A program made the translations under genes and the position numbers. The notes under the pieces were generated by a model, which was not told the DNA's origin, ran no database searches, and saw only the letters and a program-made list of their open reading frames with translations. Below are positions 1 through 8,243 of a stretch of DNA of 64,000 bases, piece by piece (position 1 is the stretch's first letter; every line of letters starts with the position of its first letter). Origin of the DNA: Catenulispora sp. EB89 (GTDB lineage Bacteria > Actinomycetota > Actinomycetes > Streptomycetales > Catenulisporaceae); NCBI RefSeq assembly GCF_041261445.1, contig NZ_JBGCCU010000002.1, forward strand, positions 186,001 to 250,000, in the 5' to 3' direction.

Positions 1-407
1 CCCTCGCCCTCGGGCACCCACTCGCGGTCGGTGCTGACCAGCGCGTCGATGGCGGCCAGGAACAGGTCCTCGGGCAGCTCCGGCATCGCCATCCGGGCCG
101 CGCTGCGGTTGAAGCGCGCGGCGTTGGCGTCGGGGCGGAAGGAGACGATCTGGCCGTCGTCGGTCCGGAACGCCTTCAGACCCTCGAAGATCTCCTGGCC
201 GTAGTGCAGGACCGAGGCCGCCGGGTCCAGGCTCACCGGGCCGTAGGCCGCCAGGACGGCGTCGTGCCAGCCCTTGCCCTCGGTGTAGCGGATCGTGACC
301 ATGTGGTCGGAGAAGATCTGGCCGAACCCGCCGACCGCCTTCAGCGCCTCGCGCTCTTCAACGGGCTTGGGGGTGCTGCTCGGCTTAAGTTCGATGGTCA
401 GTGACAT
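1..407 (-). CDS. ilvE: Branched-chain amino acid aminotransferase (5' part only)
   Basis: This PLP enzyme transfers the amino group in the last step of valine, leucine and isoleucine synthesis and the first step of their breakdown. Only the first 135 residues lie in the window; the gene continues past base 1. The visible part has the class IV aminotransferase N-terminus: MSLTIELKPSSTPKP, then HYGQEIFEGLKAFR (about residues 75-88) and FRPDANAARFNRSAARM. The PLP lysine lies outside the window. The ATG at 407 has an AAGGAGG ribosome site 9 bases upstream. leuB lies just upstream on the same strand, so the pair forms a branched-chain amino acid locus, as in Streptomyces. The call is firm; only the 3' part is unseen. 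Confidence 0.95.
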   Translation of the reverse strand, partial: MSLTIELKPSSTPKPVEEREALKAVGGFGQIFSDHMVTIRYTEGKGWHDAVLAAYGPVSLDPAASVLHYGQEIFEGLKAFRTDDGQIVSFRPDANAARFNRSAARMAMPELPEDLFLAAIDALVSTDREWVPEGE

Positions 408-501
408 CTCGCGCGTCCTCCTTGACGGCCTAGACGGCCAGCTCTGGCCCGGTGTGCAGCCGAGGTGCGCAGCTCGCAGCGCCCCTCCCAGGGAAAATCC
501 C

Positions 502-507
502 ATTATC
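502..507 (-). promoter_or_regulatory. Possible -10 element for ilvE
   Basis: On the minus strand this reads GATAAT, about 95 bases before the ilvE start. No clear -35 box is seen at 16-18 bases. An inverted repeat CGAGG-CATA-CCTCG lies just upstream at 532-545. This is inference from sequence only. Confidence 0.3.
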
Positions 508-574
508 TGAGACCGTACCTCAGGAGCGGGTCGAGGCATACCTCGGTTCACGCCCTGGCGCGGGCGTGACGCAA

Positions 575-607
575 ACCGGCCTGGCATCCTGCTGCCGCCA
601 GGCCGGT
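575..607 (-). terminator. Hairpin terminator after leuB
   Basis: A perfect 11-base inverted repeat, ACCGGCCTGGC at 575-585 and its complement at 597-607, with an 11-base loop. It lies 30 bases past the leuB stop and is followed on the minus strand by TTTG. It would separate leuB from ilvE transcription, although read-through is possible. Confidence 0.7.
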
Positions 608-637
608 CTCCGGGTGTGGATGTGTTACAGCGGCGTG

Positions 638-1714
638 TTACAAACCGGCGGCCCTGGCCGCCAGCGCGTCGCCGATCTCGGAGGTCGTCCGCGGCGTGGT
701 CTGCGTGGCGCGCTCGGTGAGGTCGGCCTCGACGGCCGCCTCGATCCGGCGCGCGGACTCGGACAGGGCCGGGCTGGCCTTGGTCCGTCCGAGGTGGTCC
801 AGGAGCAGGGCGGCGGAGAGCACCGCGGCGGTCGGATCCGCCTTGCCCTGCCCCGCGATGTCCGGCGCCGAGCCGTGTACGGGCTCGAACATCGACGGGA
901 ACGTGCCGGTGACGTCCAGGTTCCCGGAGGCCGCCAGCCCGATGCCGCCGGTGACGGCGGCGGCGAGGTCGGTGATGATGTCGCCGAACAGGTTGTCGGT
1001 GACGATCACGTCGAACCGCTCCGGCTGGGTGGCCAGGAAGATGGTCGCGGCGTCGACGTGCAGGTAGTCGGTGGCCACCTCGGGGAACTCCGCGGCGACC
1101 TCGGTGAAGATCCGGCTCCACAGAGAGCCGGCGAAGACCAGCACGTTGGTCTTGTGGACCAGCGTCAGCTTCTTGCGCGGCCGGGCCTGGGCCCGGGCGA
1201 AGGCGTCGCGCACCACGCGCTCGACGCCGTAGGCGGTGTTCAGGCTGACCTCGGTGGCCACCTCGTGCACCGTGCCCTTGCGGATGGTCCCGCCGTTGCC
1301 GGTGTACGGACCCTCGGTGCCCTCGCGGACCACCACGAAGTCGACCGCGCCGGGCTCCTTCAGCGGACCCGGTACGCCCGGGAACAGCCGCGAGGGCCGC
1401 AGGTTGACGTGGTGGTCGAACGCGAAGCGCAGCTTGAGCAGCAGCCCGCGCTCCAGCACGCCGGAGGGCACGCTCGGGTCGCCGATCGCGCCGAGCAGGA
1501 TCGCGTCGTAGCCCTTGAGCTCGTCGAGCACCTCGTCCGGAAGCGTCTCGCCGGTGGCGTGGTAGCGGCGGGCCCCGAGGTCGTACTCGGTGCCCTCCAC
1601 CTTCACGTCCTGCGGCAGCGCGGCCTGCAGGACCTTCAGGGCCTCGGCGGTGACCTCGACGCCGATGCCGTCGCCGGGGATCACGGCCAGCCGGATGGAA
1701 GAGGGTGCTGTCAT
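638..1714 (-). CDS. leuB: 3-isopropylmalate dehydrogenase
   Basis: Oxidative decarboxylation of 3-isopropylmalate to 2-ketoisocaproate with NAD+, the third step of leucine synthesis, in the cytoplasm. The 358-residue product has the usual family length. The N-terminus carries [13 protein letters not shown], the middle carries [17 protein letters not shown] (substrate-binding loop), and [17 protein letters not shown] and [15 protein letters not shown] are the Mg/isocitrate-isopropylmalate signature near the C-terminus. The start is the ATG at 1714 with AGGA close upstream; the spacing is short. It lies between serA and ilvE on the same strand, the common actinobacterial arrangement. A hairpin follows the stop. 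Confidence 0.96.
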   Translation of the reverse strand: MTAPSSIRLAVIPGDGIGVEVTAEALKVLQAALPQDVKVEGTEYDLGARRYHATGETLPDEVLDELKGYDAILLGAIGDPSVPSGVLERGLLLKLRFAFDHHVNLRPSRLFPGVPGPLKEPGAVDFVVVREGTEGPYTGNGGTIRKGTVHEVATEVSLNTAYGVERVVRDAFARAQARPRKKLTLVHKTNVLVFAGSLWSRIFTEVAAEFPEVATDYLHVDAATIFLATQPERFDVIVTDNLFGDIITDLAAAVTGGIGLAASGNLDVTGTFPSMFEPVHGSAPDIAGQGKADPTAAVLSAALLLDHLGRTKASPALSESARRIEAAVEADLTERATQTTPRTTSEIGDALAARAAGL

Positions 1715-1778
1715 GGTCCTACGGTAGACCGTGTCTCGATGGGCAAGCTGCGAGCGTTCGCTATCTGGACAGCGGGCC

Positions 1779-1883
1779 TCAGCGGCTGCGCCGGTCCAGC
1801 GCCTGCTGCAGTGCCTCGCGGGCGGCCGCGGCCGCCTCGGAGGACGCGGCGGAAGTGTGACGGGGACGGCGGGTGCGGGTCAT
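1779..1883 (-). CDS. Small Arg/Ala-rich protein, 34 residues
   Basis: A 34-codon frame beginning [17 protein letters not shown], then a run of Ala, then [12 protein letters not shown]. The ATG at 1883 has GGAG 8 bases upstream, which is better than the leuB ribosome site. The basic N-terminus and Ala/Gln/Leu C-terminus suggest a short helix. It ends 65 bases before leuB on the same strand, so it could be the first gene of a leuB transcript. I do not recognise the family. Bases 1884-2147, between it and the divergent methyltransferase, hold a locally AT-richer stretch near 2010-2035 where promoters for both directions would fit, but no clean -10/-35 pair is seen. Confidence 0.4.
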   Translation of the reverse strand: MTRTRRPRHTSAASSEAAAAAREALQQALDRRSR

Positions 1884-2147
1884 GGCGGACTCCAGACAGA
1901 CTCGAGATGCGGAATTGTCGTCGTAATGGGGAGGACGACTCCGAAGGGGTGCCGGAGTACTGCTGAGAATCGACTACCGCGGTAAGGGTGGCCTGCGGCG
2001 CAAGGAAAACACTAGGACATCCGACTAAATCTTGTCTGCGTCGCGGGCGGATGTTCTTACGATGTGAGACCACCGCGAAGCGCCCCACTCCGTCCCCGTT
2101 CGCCGTCCGAGTGCCGCTTCCGCCCCGCGGGCGAAGAATCAGGAGCT

Positions 2148-2978
2148 ATGAGCCAGGCCCCCGCGCACCGCCACGGAACCCGCGCGCACCAGCCCGAACA
2201 GCCCCGCGAGCGCTACGGCGACCGCCTCTTCCGCCCGGAGCGCCTGACCACGGAGATCCCCCGCCTGTCGGCCCTCGCGGCGATGTACGACGACCACACC
2301 TTCCGCTGCCTGAAGGCCCTCGGCGTGTCCCCCGGATGGCGGTGTCTGGACGTCGGCACGGGCCTCGGCTCCGTGGCCCGTTGGCTGGCCGCCGCCGTGG
2401 CCCCGGAGGGCACCGTGACGGCCCTGGACCGCAGCACGCGGATGCTGCACTACTCCGCGAACCCCTCGAACCTCGAAGACCTGGAGGCCGACGCCCTGGA
2501 CGCCGAGCCGGGCCGGTACGACCTCGTGCACTGTCGCACCATGCTGATGCACACCCCGCAGCGCACCGCCCTGCTGGCCCGCCTGGCCTCCTGGGTCCGC
2601 CCCGGCGGCTGGCTGATGGTCGGCGACGACGTGGACTTCGCCACCCACTCCTCGGCGCACCAGGCGCTCCGCCAGACCTTCACCGCGATGCGCCGCATGC
2701 TGAACACCACCATCGGCACCGACTTCCACTTCGCCCGCGACTACCCGGGCCGGCTGCGCGACCTGGGCCTGACCGACATCGGCGTGGACGCCGCGACCCC
2801 GGCGCTGCGCGCGGGCGCCGCGGCGAACGAGTTCTGGCTGCGGACCTGGGACCAGCTGTGGCCGCGGATGGAGCTGGACGAGGCGGTGTACCGGGAGGCG
2901 CGGCGGCTGTTGCAGGATCCCGAGGTGGTGGACCTGTCGCTGACGCACATCACGGCCTGGGGCCGGCTGCCGGAGTAG
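2148..2978 (+). CDS. SAM-dependent methyltransferase
   Basis: A 276-residue class I methyltransferase. Motif I is CLDVGTGLGSVARWLAA at about residues 67-83, an acidic residue follows in VTALDRSTRML (motif II), and YDLVHCRTMLMHTP matches motif IV. The next segment, RLASWVRPGGWLMVGDD, is the usual post-IV strand. The substrate is not evident; the N-terminal 30 residues are His/Gln/Arg-rich and probably disordered. The ATG at 2148 has AGGAG only 2 bases before it, so the start is imperfect, but no better in-frame start lies nearby. It is monocistronic and shares a terminator region with the convergent serA. Confidence 0.85.
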   Translation: MSQAPAHRHGTRAHQPEQPRERYGDRLFRPERLTTEIPRLSALAAMYDDHTFRCLKALGVSPGWRCLDVGTGLGSVARWLAAAVAPEGTVTALDRSTRMLHYSANPSNLEDLEADALDAEPGRYDLVHCRTMLMHTPQRTALLARLASWVRPGGWLMVGDDVDFATHSSAHQALRQTFTAMRRMLNTTIGTDFHFARDYPGRLRDLGLTDIGVDAATPALRAGAAANEFWLRTWDQLWPRMELDEAVYREARRLLQDPEVVDLSLTHITAWGRLPE

Positions 2979-3076
2979 CGATCCGCGCGGCGGCGCCACC
3001 GCCGGGGCACGTCGGCAAGCCAGGCAAAAGGGTTGTCCCGGCTCGTGCTCGCGCGGCCGGTGCGGCCCGGCACGCC

Positions 3077-3110
3077 GACGGGCGGCTCCGGAATCCCGGA
3101 ACCGCCCGTC
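3077..3110. terminator. Bidirectional hairpin between methyltransferase and serA
   Basis: The stem GACGGGCGG-C-TCCGG pairs with CCGGA-A-CCGCCCGTC around a 4-base loop, with one internal mismatch. It lies 36 bases past the serA stop and 98 bases past the methyltransferase stop, so it may serve both. Confidence 0.7.
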
Positions 3111-3146
3111 GCAGCATTCTCATTCACCGGCTCCCGCCGGCCCCGC

Positions 3147-4754
3147 TCAGTTCTCCAGCGAGATGCTGTGCACCGCCGTCGCGCCGATGGCCGCCTTGAT
3201 CTCCTCCAGCAGCCCGGCCGGCACCACCGAGTCGACGGTCAGCGCGACCAGCGCCTCGCCGCCCTTGGCGGCGCGGGCGACCTGCATGCCGCCGATGTTG
3301 ATGCCCGCGGCGCCCAGGACCCCGCCGAGCTGGCCGACCACGCCGGGACGGTCGGTGTAGCGCAGGAAGAGCAGGTGCTCGGCGATGGTGACGTCGAGCT
3401 GGAAGTCGTCGACCTCGACGATCTTCTCCACCAGGCGCGGGCCGGTGACGGTCCCCGACACCGACACCACCGAGCCGTCGGCCAGGACGCCGCGGACCGT
3501 GGTCATGTTGCGGTAGTCCGGGCTGTCCGAGCTGGTGGTCAGGCGCACCTCCATGCCGCGCTCGGTGGCCAGCAGCGGGGCGTTCACGTAGGACACCGAG
3601 TGCTCGACCACGTCGGCGAACACGCCCTTGAGCGCGGCCAGCTCCAGCACCTTCACGTCGTGCTGGGTGATCTCGCCGCGGACGATCACGTCCAGCTGGG
3701 TCGGCGCGGCGCCGGCCAGGGCGGTGAACACCCGGCCCAGGCGCTCGGCCAGCGGCAGGCCGGGGCGCACGTCCTCGGCGATGGTGCCGCCCTGCACGTT
3801 CACCGCGTCCGGGACCAGCTCGCCGGCCAGCGCCAGGCGCACCGACTTGGCCACCGCGATGCCGGCCTTCTCCTGGGCCTCGTCCGTCGAGGCGCCCAGG
3901 TGCGGGGTCACGACGACCTGGTCCAGGTCGAACAGCGGGGACTCGGTGCACGGCTCGGTGACGAACACGTCCACGCCGGCGCCGCCGACCCGGCCCTCCT
4001 TGATCGCGATGGCCAGCGCGGCCTCGTCCACGATGCCGCCGCGGGCCGCGTTGATGATCCGCACGCCCGGCTTCACCTTGGTCAGCGCCTCCTCGCCGAT
4101 GAGCCCGAGGGTCTCCGGCGTCTTCGGCAGGTGCACGGTGATGAAGTCGGACTCGGCCAGCAGCTCGTCCAGGCTCACGACCTTCGCGCCGAGCTGCCCG
4201 GCCCGGGCCGGCTGCACGTACGGGTCGTAGGCCAGCAGCCGCACGCCGAACGGCGCCAGCCGCTGCGCGACCAGCTGCCCGATCCGGCCGAAGCCGACGA
4301 TGCCGACGACCTTCTCGTCCAGCTCCACGCCGGTGAACTTGCTGCGCTCCCACTTGCCGGACTTCAGCGAGGCGTTGGCCTTGGGGATGTGCCGCGCGGT
4401 GGCCAGCAGCAGCGCGATGGCCAGCTCCGCGGCCGAGGTGATGTTCGAGGTGGGGGCGTTCACCACCATGACGCCGGCCTTGGTGGCGGCGCCGACGTCC
4501 ACGTTGTCCAGCCCGACGCCGGCCCGGGCGACCACCTTCAGCTTGCCGGCCACGGCCAGCGCCTCGGCGTTCACCTGGGTCGCGGAGCGGACCAGCAGGG
4601 CGTCGGCCTCGGGCAGCGCGGCGAGCAGCTCGGCGCGGTCGGCGCCGTTGCAGTGCCGGATCTCGAAATCGGGGCCGAGCGCGTCGACCGTGGCCGGCGA
4701 CAGTTCCTCGGCGATCAGGACGACGGGTTTCTCGGACACCACAGGCTTCGTCAC
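3147..4754 (-). CDS. serA: D-3-phosphoglycerate dehydrogenase
   Basis: Oxidises 3-phosphoglycerate to 3-phosphohydroxypyruvate with NAD+, the first step of serine synthesis. The 535 residues match the long actinobacterial form. It has the N-terminal catalytic half (VLIAEELSPATVDAL), NAD-binding VGIVGFGRIGQLVAQRL near residue 150, the signature INAARGGIVDEAAL and the His of VVTPHLGASTDEAQEKAG. An intervening allosteric domain follows, then a C-terminal ACT domain ending near FLRYTDRPGVVGQLGGVLG, where serine feedback binding would occur. The start is GTG at 4754, with GGAAGAG 8-14 bases upstream. The position next to leuB and ilvE suggests an amino acid locus. Confidence 0.96.
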   Translation of the reverse strand: MTKPVVSEKPVVLIAEELSPATVDALGPDFEIRHCNGADRAELLAALPEADALLVRSATQVNAEALAVAGKLKVVARAGVGLDNVDVGAATKAGVMVVNAPTSNITSAAELAIALLLATARHIPKANASLKSGKWERSKFTGVELDEKVVGIVGFGRIGQLVAQRLAPFGVRLLAYDPYVQPARAGQLGAKVVSLDELLAESDFITVHLPKTPETLGLIGEEALTKVKPGVRIINAARGGIVDEAALAIAIKEGRVGGAGVDVFVTEPCTESPLFDLDQVVVTPHLGASTDEAQEKAGIAVAKSVRLALAGELVPDAVNVQGGTIAEDVRPGLPLAERLGRVFTALAGAAPTQLDVIVRGEITQHDVKVLELAALKGVFADVVEHSVSYVNAPLLATERGMEVRLTTSSDSPDYRNMTTVRGVLADGSVVSVSGTVTGPRLVEKIVEVDDFQLDVTIAEHLLFLRYTDRPGVVGQLGGVLGAAGINIGGMQVARAAKGGEALVALTVDSVVPAGLLEEIKAAIGATAVHSISLEN

Positions 4755-4832
4755 GACAGCTCTTCCTTCTCGCAGGTCAGGAGTGAATTCGCCCGGATTC
4801 CACGACGCTGTGATGTGGGCTGTACGCGATTC

Positions 4833-4884
4833 AATATAGCCCTTGGGTGGTGCGTCTCACGTCTGTCGCCGCGTAATGAGACGC
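4833..4884 (-). promoter_or_regulatory. Probable serA promoter with inverted repeat
   Basis: TATATT reads on the minus strand at 4833-4838, about 80 bases before the serA start, a good -10 candidate in GC-rich DNA. Upstream at 4852-4884 is an 8-base inverted repeat (GCGTCTCA, 17-base spacer, TGAGACGC) over the expected -35 zone, which could be an operator. The rest of the 222-base gap to mrp holds no gene. Confidence 0.35.
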
Positions 4885-4976
4885 GGTGTCGGTTGTACAA
4901 GTTGGAGTGTGGTGCGTGACGCAGCGCATACAAGGCGGCCTCCGTCACCGTGCGGGGAAGACGTAGCATCGTGTGC

Positions 4977-6131
4977 ATGAGTATCACCGTCGAGCACGGG
5001 ATCACCGAGGACGCCATCCACAAGGCGCTCTCGAAGGTCCAGGACCCTGAGATCCACCGCTCCATCACCGAGCTGGACATGGTGAAAGAGGTCCACGTCG
5101 CCGCCGACGGCGCCGTCCAGGTGGCCATCTTCCTCACGGTCGCCGGCTGTCCGATGAAGGACCGGCTGACCAACGACATCAAGCGCGAGGTCGGCGCGAT
5201 CGACGGCGTCACCGCGGTCGAGGTCGAGCTGGACGTGATGAGCTCGGAGCAGCGCGACGCGCTCAAGACCAAGCTGCGCGGCGGCCAGGTCGACCGGGAG
5301 ATCCCGTTCGCCCAGCCCGGCAGCCTGACCCGGGTCTACGCGATCGCCTCCGGCAAGGGCGGCGTCGGCAAGTCCTCGGTCACCGTGAACCTGGCCGCGG
5401 CGCTGGTCGCGAAGGGCCTGAAGGTCGGCGTCGTGGACGCCGACATCTACGGCCACTCGATCCCGCGCATGCTCGGCGTGACCGAGCCCCCGACCCCGAT
5501 CGACGACATGATCCTGGCGCCGACCGCGCCCTCGGGCGTGAAGGTCATCTCCATCGGCATGTTCACCCCGGGCAACTCCCCGGTGGTCTGGCGCGGCCCG
5601 ATGCTGCACCGCGCGATCCAGCAGTTCCTGGGCGACGTCTACTGGGGCGACCTGGACGTGCTGCTGCTGGACCTGCCCCCGGGCACCGGCGACATCGCCA
5701 TCTCGGTGGCCCAGCTGGTCCCGAACGCGGAGATCCTGGTGGTCACCACCCCGCAGCAGGCCGCCGCCGAGGTGGCCGAGCGCGCCGGCACCATCGCCGT
5801 GCAGACCCGCCAGCGCATCACCGGCGTCATCGAGAACATGTCCTGGATGCCCTGCCCGCACTGCGGCGAGCAGGTGGACGTCTTCGGCAGCGGCGGCGGC
5901 GAAACCGTGGCCGAGGCCCTGACCCGGGCCACCGGCACCAAGGTCCCGGTGCTCGGCCAGGTCCCGATCGACGTGCGGCTGCGCGAGGGCGGCGACAACG
6001 GCCAGCCGCTGACCGTCTCGGCCCCGGAGTCGCCGGCGGCGCAGGTGCTGATCGGGATCGCGGACAAGATCGCCACCCGGAGCCGCGGGCTGGTGGGGAT
6101 GTCGCTGGGCGTCTCACCGGTGCGGAAGTAG
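4977..6131 (+). CDS. mrp: Mrp/ApbC iron-sulfur cluster carrier ATPase
   Basis: A cytoplasmic P-loop ATPase that binds and delivers Fe-S clusters to target proteins. The 384 residues comprise an N-terminal MIP18/DUF59 domain (about 1-100; KVQDPEIHRSITELDMVK) and the Mrp/NBP35 ATPase. The deviant Walker A is ASGKGGVGKSSVTVNLA at about residue 124, followed by VDADIYGHSIPRML, and LLLDLPPGTGDIAISVAQL is the second signature. The cluster-binding CPHC pair is in NMSWMPCPHCGEQ. The ATG at 4977 is used because the family begins about there; its ribosome site is weak, so the mRNA may have a very short leader. It is divergent from serA. Confidence 0.94.
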   Translation: MSITVEHGITEDAIHKALSKVQDPEIHRSITELDMVKEVHVAADGAVQVAIFLTVAGCPMKDRLTNDIKREVGAIDGVTAVEVELDVMSSEQRDALKTKLRGGQVDREIPFAQPGSLTRVYAIASGKGGVGKSSVTVNLAAALVAKGLKVGVVDADIYGHSIPRMLGVTEPPTPIDDMILAPTAPSGVKVISIGMFTPGNSPVVWRGPMLHRAIQQFLGDVYWGDLDVLLLDLPPGTGDIAISVAQLVPNAEILVVTTPQQAAAEVAERAGTIAVQTRQRITGVIENMSWMPCPHCGEQVDVFGSGGGETVAEALTRATGTKVPVLGQVPIDVRLREGGDNGQPLTVSAPESPAAQVLIGIADKIATRSRGLVGMSLGVSPVRK

Positions 6132-6173
6132 TTCGGCAGCTCGCAGAACACTGAGCGCGTGCCACGATGAGGC

Positions 6174-7184
6174 ATGCGCTCAGCACCCCCTCTCGGCGAC
6201 GAACTGACCGCCCTGCTCGGCAGCCCGAAGCGGGTGCGATCGCTCGCCAGCAGCCCGCGCTCAGAGGTCTGGCGCGCAAGACTGGATGGCACGCCGGCGG
6301 TGATCAAACAGCTGGTCGCCGGCCCCGGTGCGGAGGAGCGCTACGCCCACGAGGTCGCGGCGATTCAGGCCGCGTCGGTCGTGCAGCCGGCGGTGGTGCC
6401 GCGGCTCCTCGGCACCGATCCGGCCGAGCGCGTGCTGGTGACGGAGTCCATCGAGGAGCAAAAGCCCGCCGCGGACTGGGTCATCGGCTACGCCTCGGCG
6501 CTGGGCCGCCTGCACAGCACACCGACCGAGGGCGTCGATCTGCCGACCTGGTCCGGGCCGACAAGCGCGGACATCGAGGCGTTCCTGAAGCTGGCCGCGT
6601 GGCTCGGCATCCCGGTTTCGGATGAAGTCGGCACCGAACTGGAAGCCATGCTGACCCGGCTCGCGGCCCGCTCCGCGCGCGGGGACCTGCTCCACGGCGA
6701 CCCCTGCCCGGCCAACGACCTGCACACCGCGGACGGCGTCCGCTTCGTCGACTTCGAGCAGGCCGCGCTCGGCGACGGCACCGTCGAGCTGGCCTACCTC
6801 CGCATCGCGTTCCCGACCTGCTGGTGCGCGACCGCGCAGCCGCCCGAGCTGATCGCCGAGGCCGAGGCGGCCTACGCCGCGGCCACCGGCCGCGTGATCG
6901 ACGAGCACGAACTCGCCGACGCCTGCGCGGGCTGGACGATCCGCGGCGACGCCCTGGTCCAGCGCGCCCACCGCGAGACGGCGGACCACCTCGCGCGGCT
7001 GACCGTCGAGGACTGGAAGTTGTGGACGGTCAGCGCCCGGGACCGGCTCGCCTACCGGCTCGGCGTGGTGGGCCGGCTCGGCGACGGACCACTCCGCGAG
7101 ACGGCGCTGCTCGCCGAGCGGATGCGCGAAGCCATGCTCCAGCGCTGGCCGGGCCTGCGACCTCTGCCGACCAAGCGGCCCTGA
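6174..7184 (+). CDS. Aminoglycoside phosphotransferase-fold kinase
   Basis: A 336-residue APH-family protein of unknown substrate. The catalytic (Brenner) loop is LLHGDPCPANDLH and the metal-binding Asp is in VRFVDFEQAALGD, about residues 177-205. A Lys-containing ATP-site strand, GTPAVIKQLVAG, lies near residue 45. The loop reads HGDPCPAND where antibiotic kinases usually have HGDxxxxN, with both catalytic residues kept, so it is probably active. It starts 43 bases after mrp on the same strand and may share its transcript. GAGG lies a few bases before the ATG. Resistance or small-metabolite phosphorylation cannot be told apart. Confidence 0.82.
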   Translation: MRSAPPLGDELTALLGSPKRVRSLASSPRSEVWRARLDGTPAVIKQLVAGPGAEERYAHEVAAIQAASVVQPAVVPRLLGTDPAERVLVTESIEEQKPAADWVIGYASALGRLHSTPTEGVDLPTWSGPTSADIEAFLKLAAWLGIPVSDEVGTELEAMLTRLAARSARGDLLHGDPCPANDLHTADGVRFVDFEQAALGDGTVELAYLRIAFPTCWCATAQPPELIAEAEAAYAAATGRVIDEHELADACAGWTIRGDALVQRAHRETADHLARLTVEDWKLWTVSARDRLAYRLGVVGRLGDGPLRETALLAERMREAMLQRWPGLRPLPTKRP

Positions 7185-7285
7185 CAGCAGCGCCTCTCCT
7201 CACCGACTCCTCGCATCGGGCGTCTGGCGCGCCTCGCCGCCGCGCGAAATCCTTCTGCCGCAAGCCGAACCGCCGCCACAAAGCC

Positions 7286-7321
7286 CGAGAGCGGGTCTCA
7301 GAAACCTGAGACCCGCTCTCG
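7286..7321. terminator. Strong bidirectional terminator
   Basis: A perfect 16-base stem (CGAGAGCGGGTCTCAG and its complement) with an AAAC loop. It lies between the stop of the kinase on the plus strand and the end of the whiB7 cluster on the minus strand. No gene is seen in the remainder of 7185-7413. Confidence 0.85.
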
Positions 7322-7413
7322 CCATGTGTCCGCACCGCCGGAAGGACCCCCGATCCCGCCCCGGCAGCCGGGTAACCGTTTTCGCGGCCTGCGCCGCCGG
7401 TACCGGTGCTCCG

Positions 7414-7566
7414 TCAGTTCAGGAACAACCCGGCGAGCGTCCGGCGCGCACGGCGCCCGCTCTCCCGGCGCAGACGACTCGCCTCTCGCAGCAGCCGCTG
7501 GCGGTCAGCCTCGTCGCGCAGCTCCTGTGATCGGTATCGTGCGGCTTCTTCGTATTGGAATAGCAT
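7414..7566 (-). CDS. Small basic coiled-coil-like protein, 50 residues
   Basis: The frame begins MLFQYEEAARYRSQELRDEA and continues as Arg/Leu/Glu-rich helix with a basic end (ESGRRARRTLAGLFLN). The ATG at 7566 has a perfect AAGGAG 6 bases upstream, which decides the start. The same frame stays open upstream to an ATG at 7722 that overlaps the whiB7 stop as ATGA, giving a 102-residue alternative whose first 35 codons also have GC-rich third positions. Either start puts it directly downstream of whiB7, probably on the same transcript. The function is unknown; the charge pattern would suit nucleic acid or ribosome binding, but that is a guess. Confidence 0.55.
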   Translation of the reverse strand: MLFQYEEAARYRSQELRDEADRQRLLREASRLRRESGRRARRTLAGLFLN

Positions 7567-7718
7567 CTTGAAACTCCTTGTGGGATCGCCGGTCTCGGCG
7601 GTCGCTGAAATCTGTCTCGGGTACTGCTGGAACTGCGTGTCCTGCTGGGCCTGCTGCGGGCTCGCGGCACGGCGGCCGGGGTTCTGCAGCATGCGCTGAC
7701 GCGGAAGACCGTGGACGC

Positions 7719-8060
7719 TCATGCCGGGATCGCGACCTTCTTGGCGGCCTCGACCGCGGCGGCGGCCTCGACGGCGATCTGGGCCTCGACCAGGGCGGCG
7801 TCCTTGCGGGGACGCCCACGCGGCCGCTTGCGGGCCACGATCACACCCTGGACGAAGAGCTCACCGCCCCAGACCCCCCACGGCTCGCGGCGCTCGAGGG
7901 CGCCAGCCAGGCAGGCGGCCTTCACCGGGCACTCGACGCAGATCGCCTTGGCGAACTCGACGTCGGCCGGGGTCTCGGCGAAGAACACCTCAGGGTCGTA
8001 AGCCCGGCAGGGCAGGGTGGTGTCGGTCTGCTCGACGACCGTGTCGAACACGTTCTGCAC
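7719..8060 (-). CDS. whiB7: WhiB7/WblC-type transcriptional regulator with AT-hook
   Basis: A 113-residue Fe-S regulator that, in this family, binds the housekeeping sigma factor and switches on intrinsic antibiotic-resistance genes. The four cluster cysteines are C18, C41, C44 and C50 (ICVECPVKAAC). GVWGG follows, and the AT-hook RPRGRPRK is near residue 80, the mark of WhiB7 as opposed to other Wbl proteins. The tail is Ala/Glu/Val-rich. The start is GTG at 8060 with GAGGTGA upstream. The neighbours uvrD2, mrx1 and nudC are the same as for mycobacterial whiB7, which supports orthology. The upstream leader has a hairpin and extra reading frames (see 8180-8213 and 8699-8830). Confidence 0.93.
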   Translation of the reverse strand: MQNVFDTVVEQTDTTLPCRAYDPEVFFAETPADVEFAKAICVECPVKAACLAGALERREPWGVWGGELFVQGVIVARKRPRGRPRKDAALVEAQIAVEAAAAVEAAKKVAIPA

Positions 8061-8179
8061 TGTGAGTCACCTCGTCAGTCGGTTTCTTCCGGCTTGAGTT
8101 CTTCAGGCCGGTCTCTTGCGGTACCGCTCCCGATCCGGGGTCACCGTCACGGGCCGTACTGTCGTGCTGGGAAACACGA

Positions 8180-8213
8180 AGGCCGCGGATCCCTTATCGG
8201 GATTCCGCGGCCT
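8180..8213 (-). terminator. Terminator or attenuator before whiB7
   Basis: AGGCCGCGGATCCC pairs with GGGATTCCGCGGCCT across a TTATC loop, with one bulged base. On the minus strand the sequence after it is TCGTGTTTCCC. It lies 119 bases before the whiB7 start and 31 bases past the stop of the 152-residue gene. It can simply end that gene's transcript, or act as a whiB7 attenuator as described for mycobacterial and streptomycete whiB7. A 15-codon GTG frame at 8103-8150, between hairpin and whiB7, lacks a ribosome site. Confidence 0.7.
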
Positions 8214-8243
8214 CAAGTCCTGCCGGGCTGAAGATAACTCTCT

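Noticed and set aside
1711-2088. A 125-codon minus-strand frame overlapping the leuB start.
   Set aside because: No ribosome site, poor third-position bias, and it overlaps the better-supported 34-codon frame.
3033-4919. A 628-codon plus-strand frame over serA.
   Set aside because: Composition is His/Gln/Gly/Arg-rich antisense shadow; serA is clear on the other strand.
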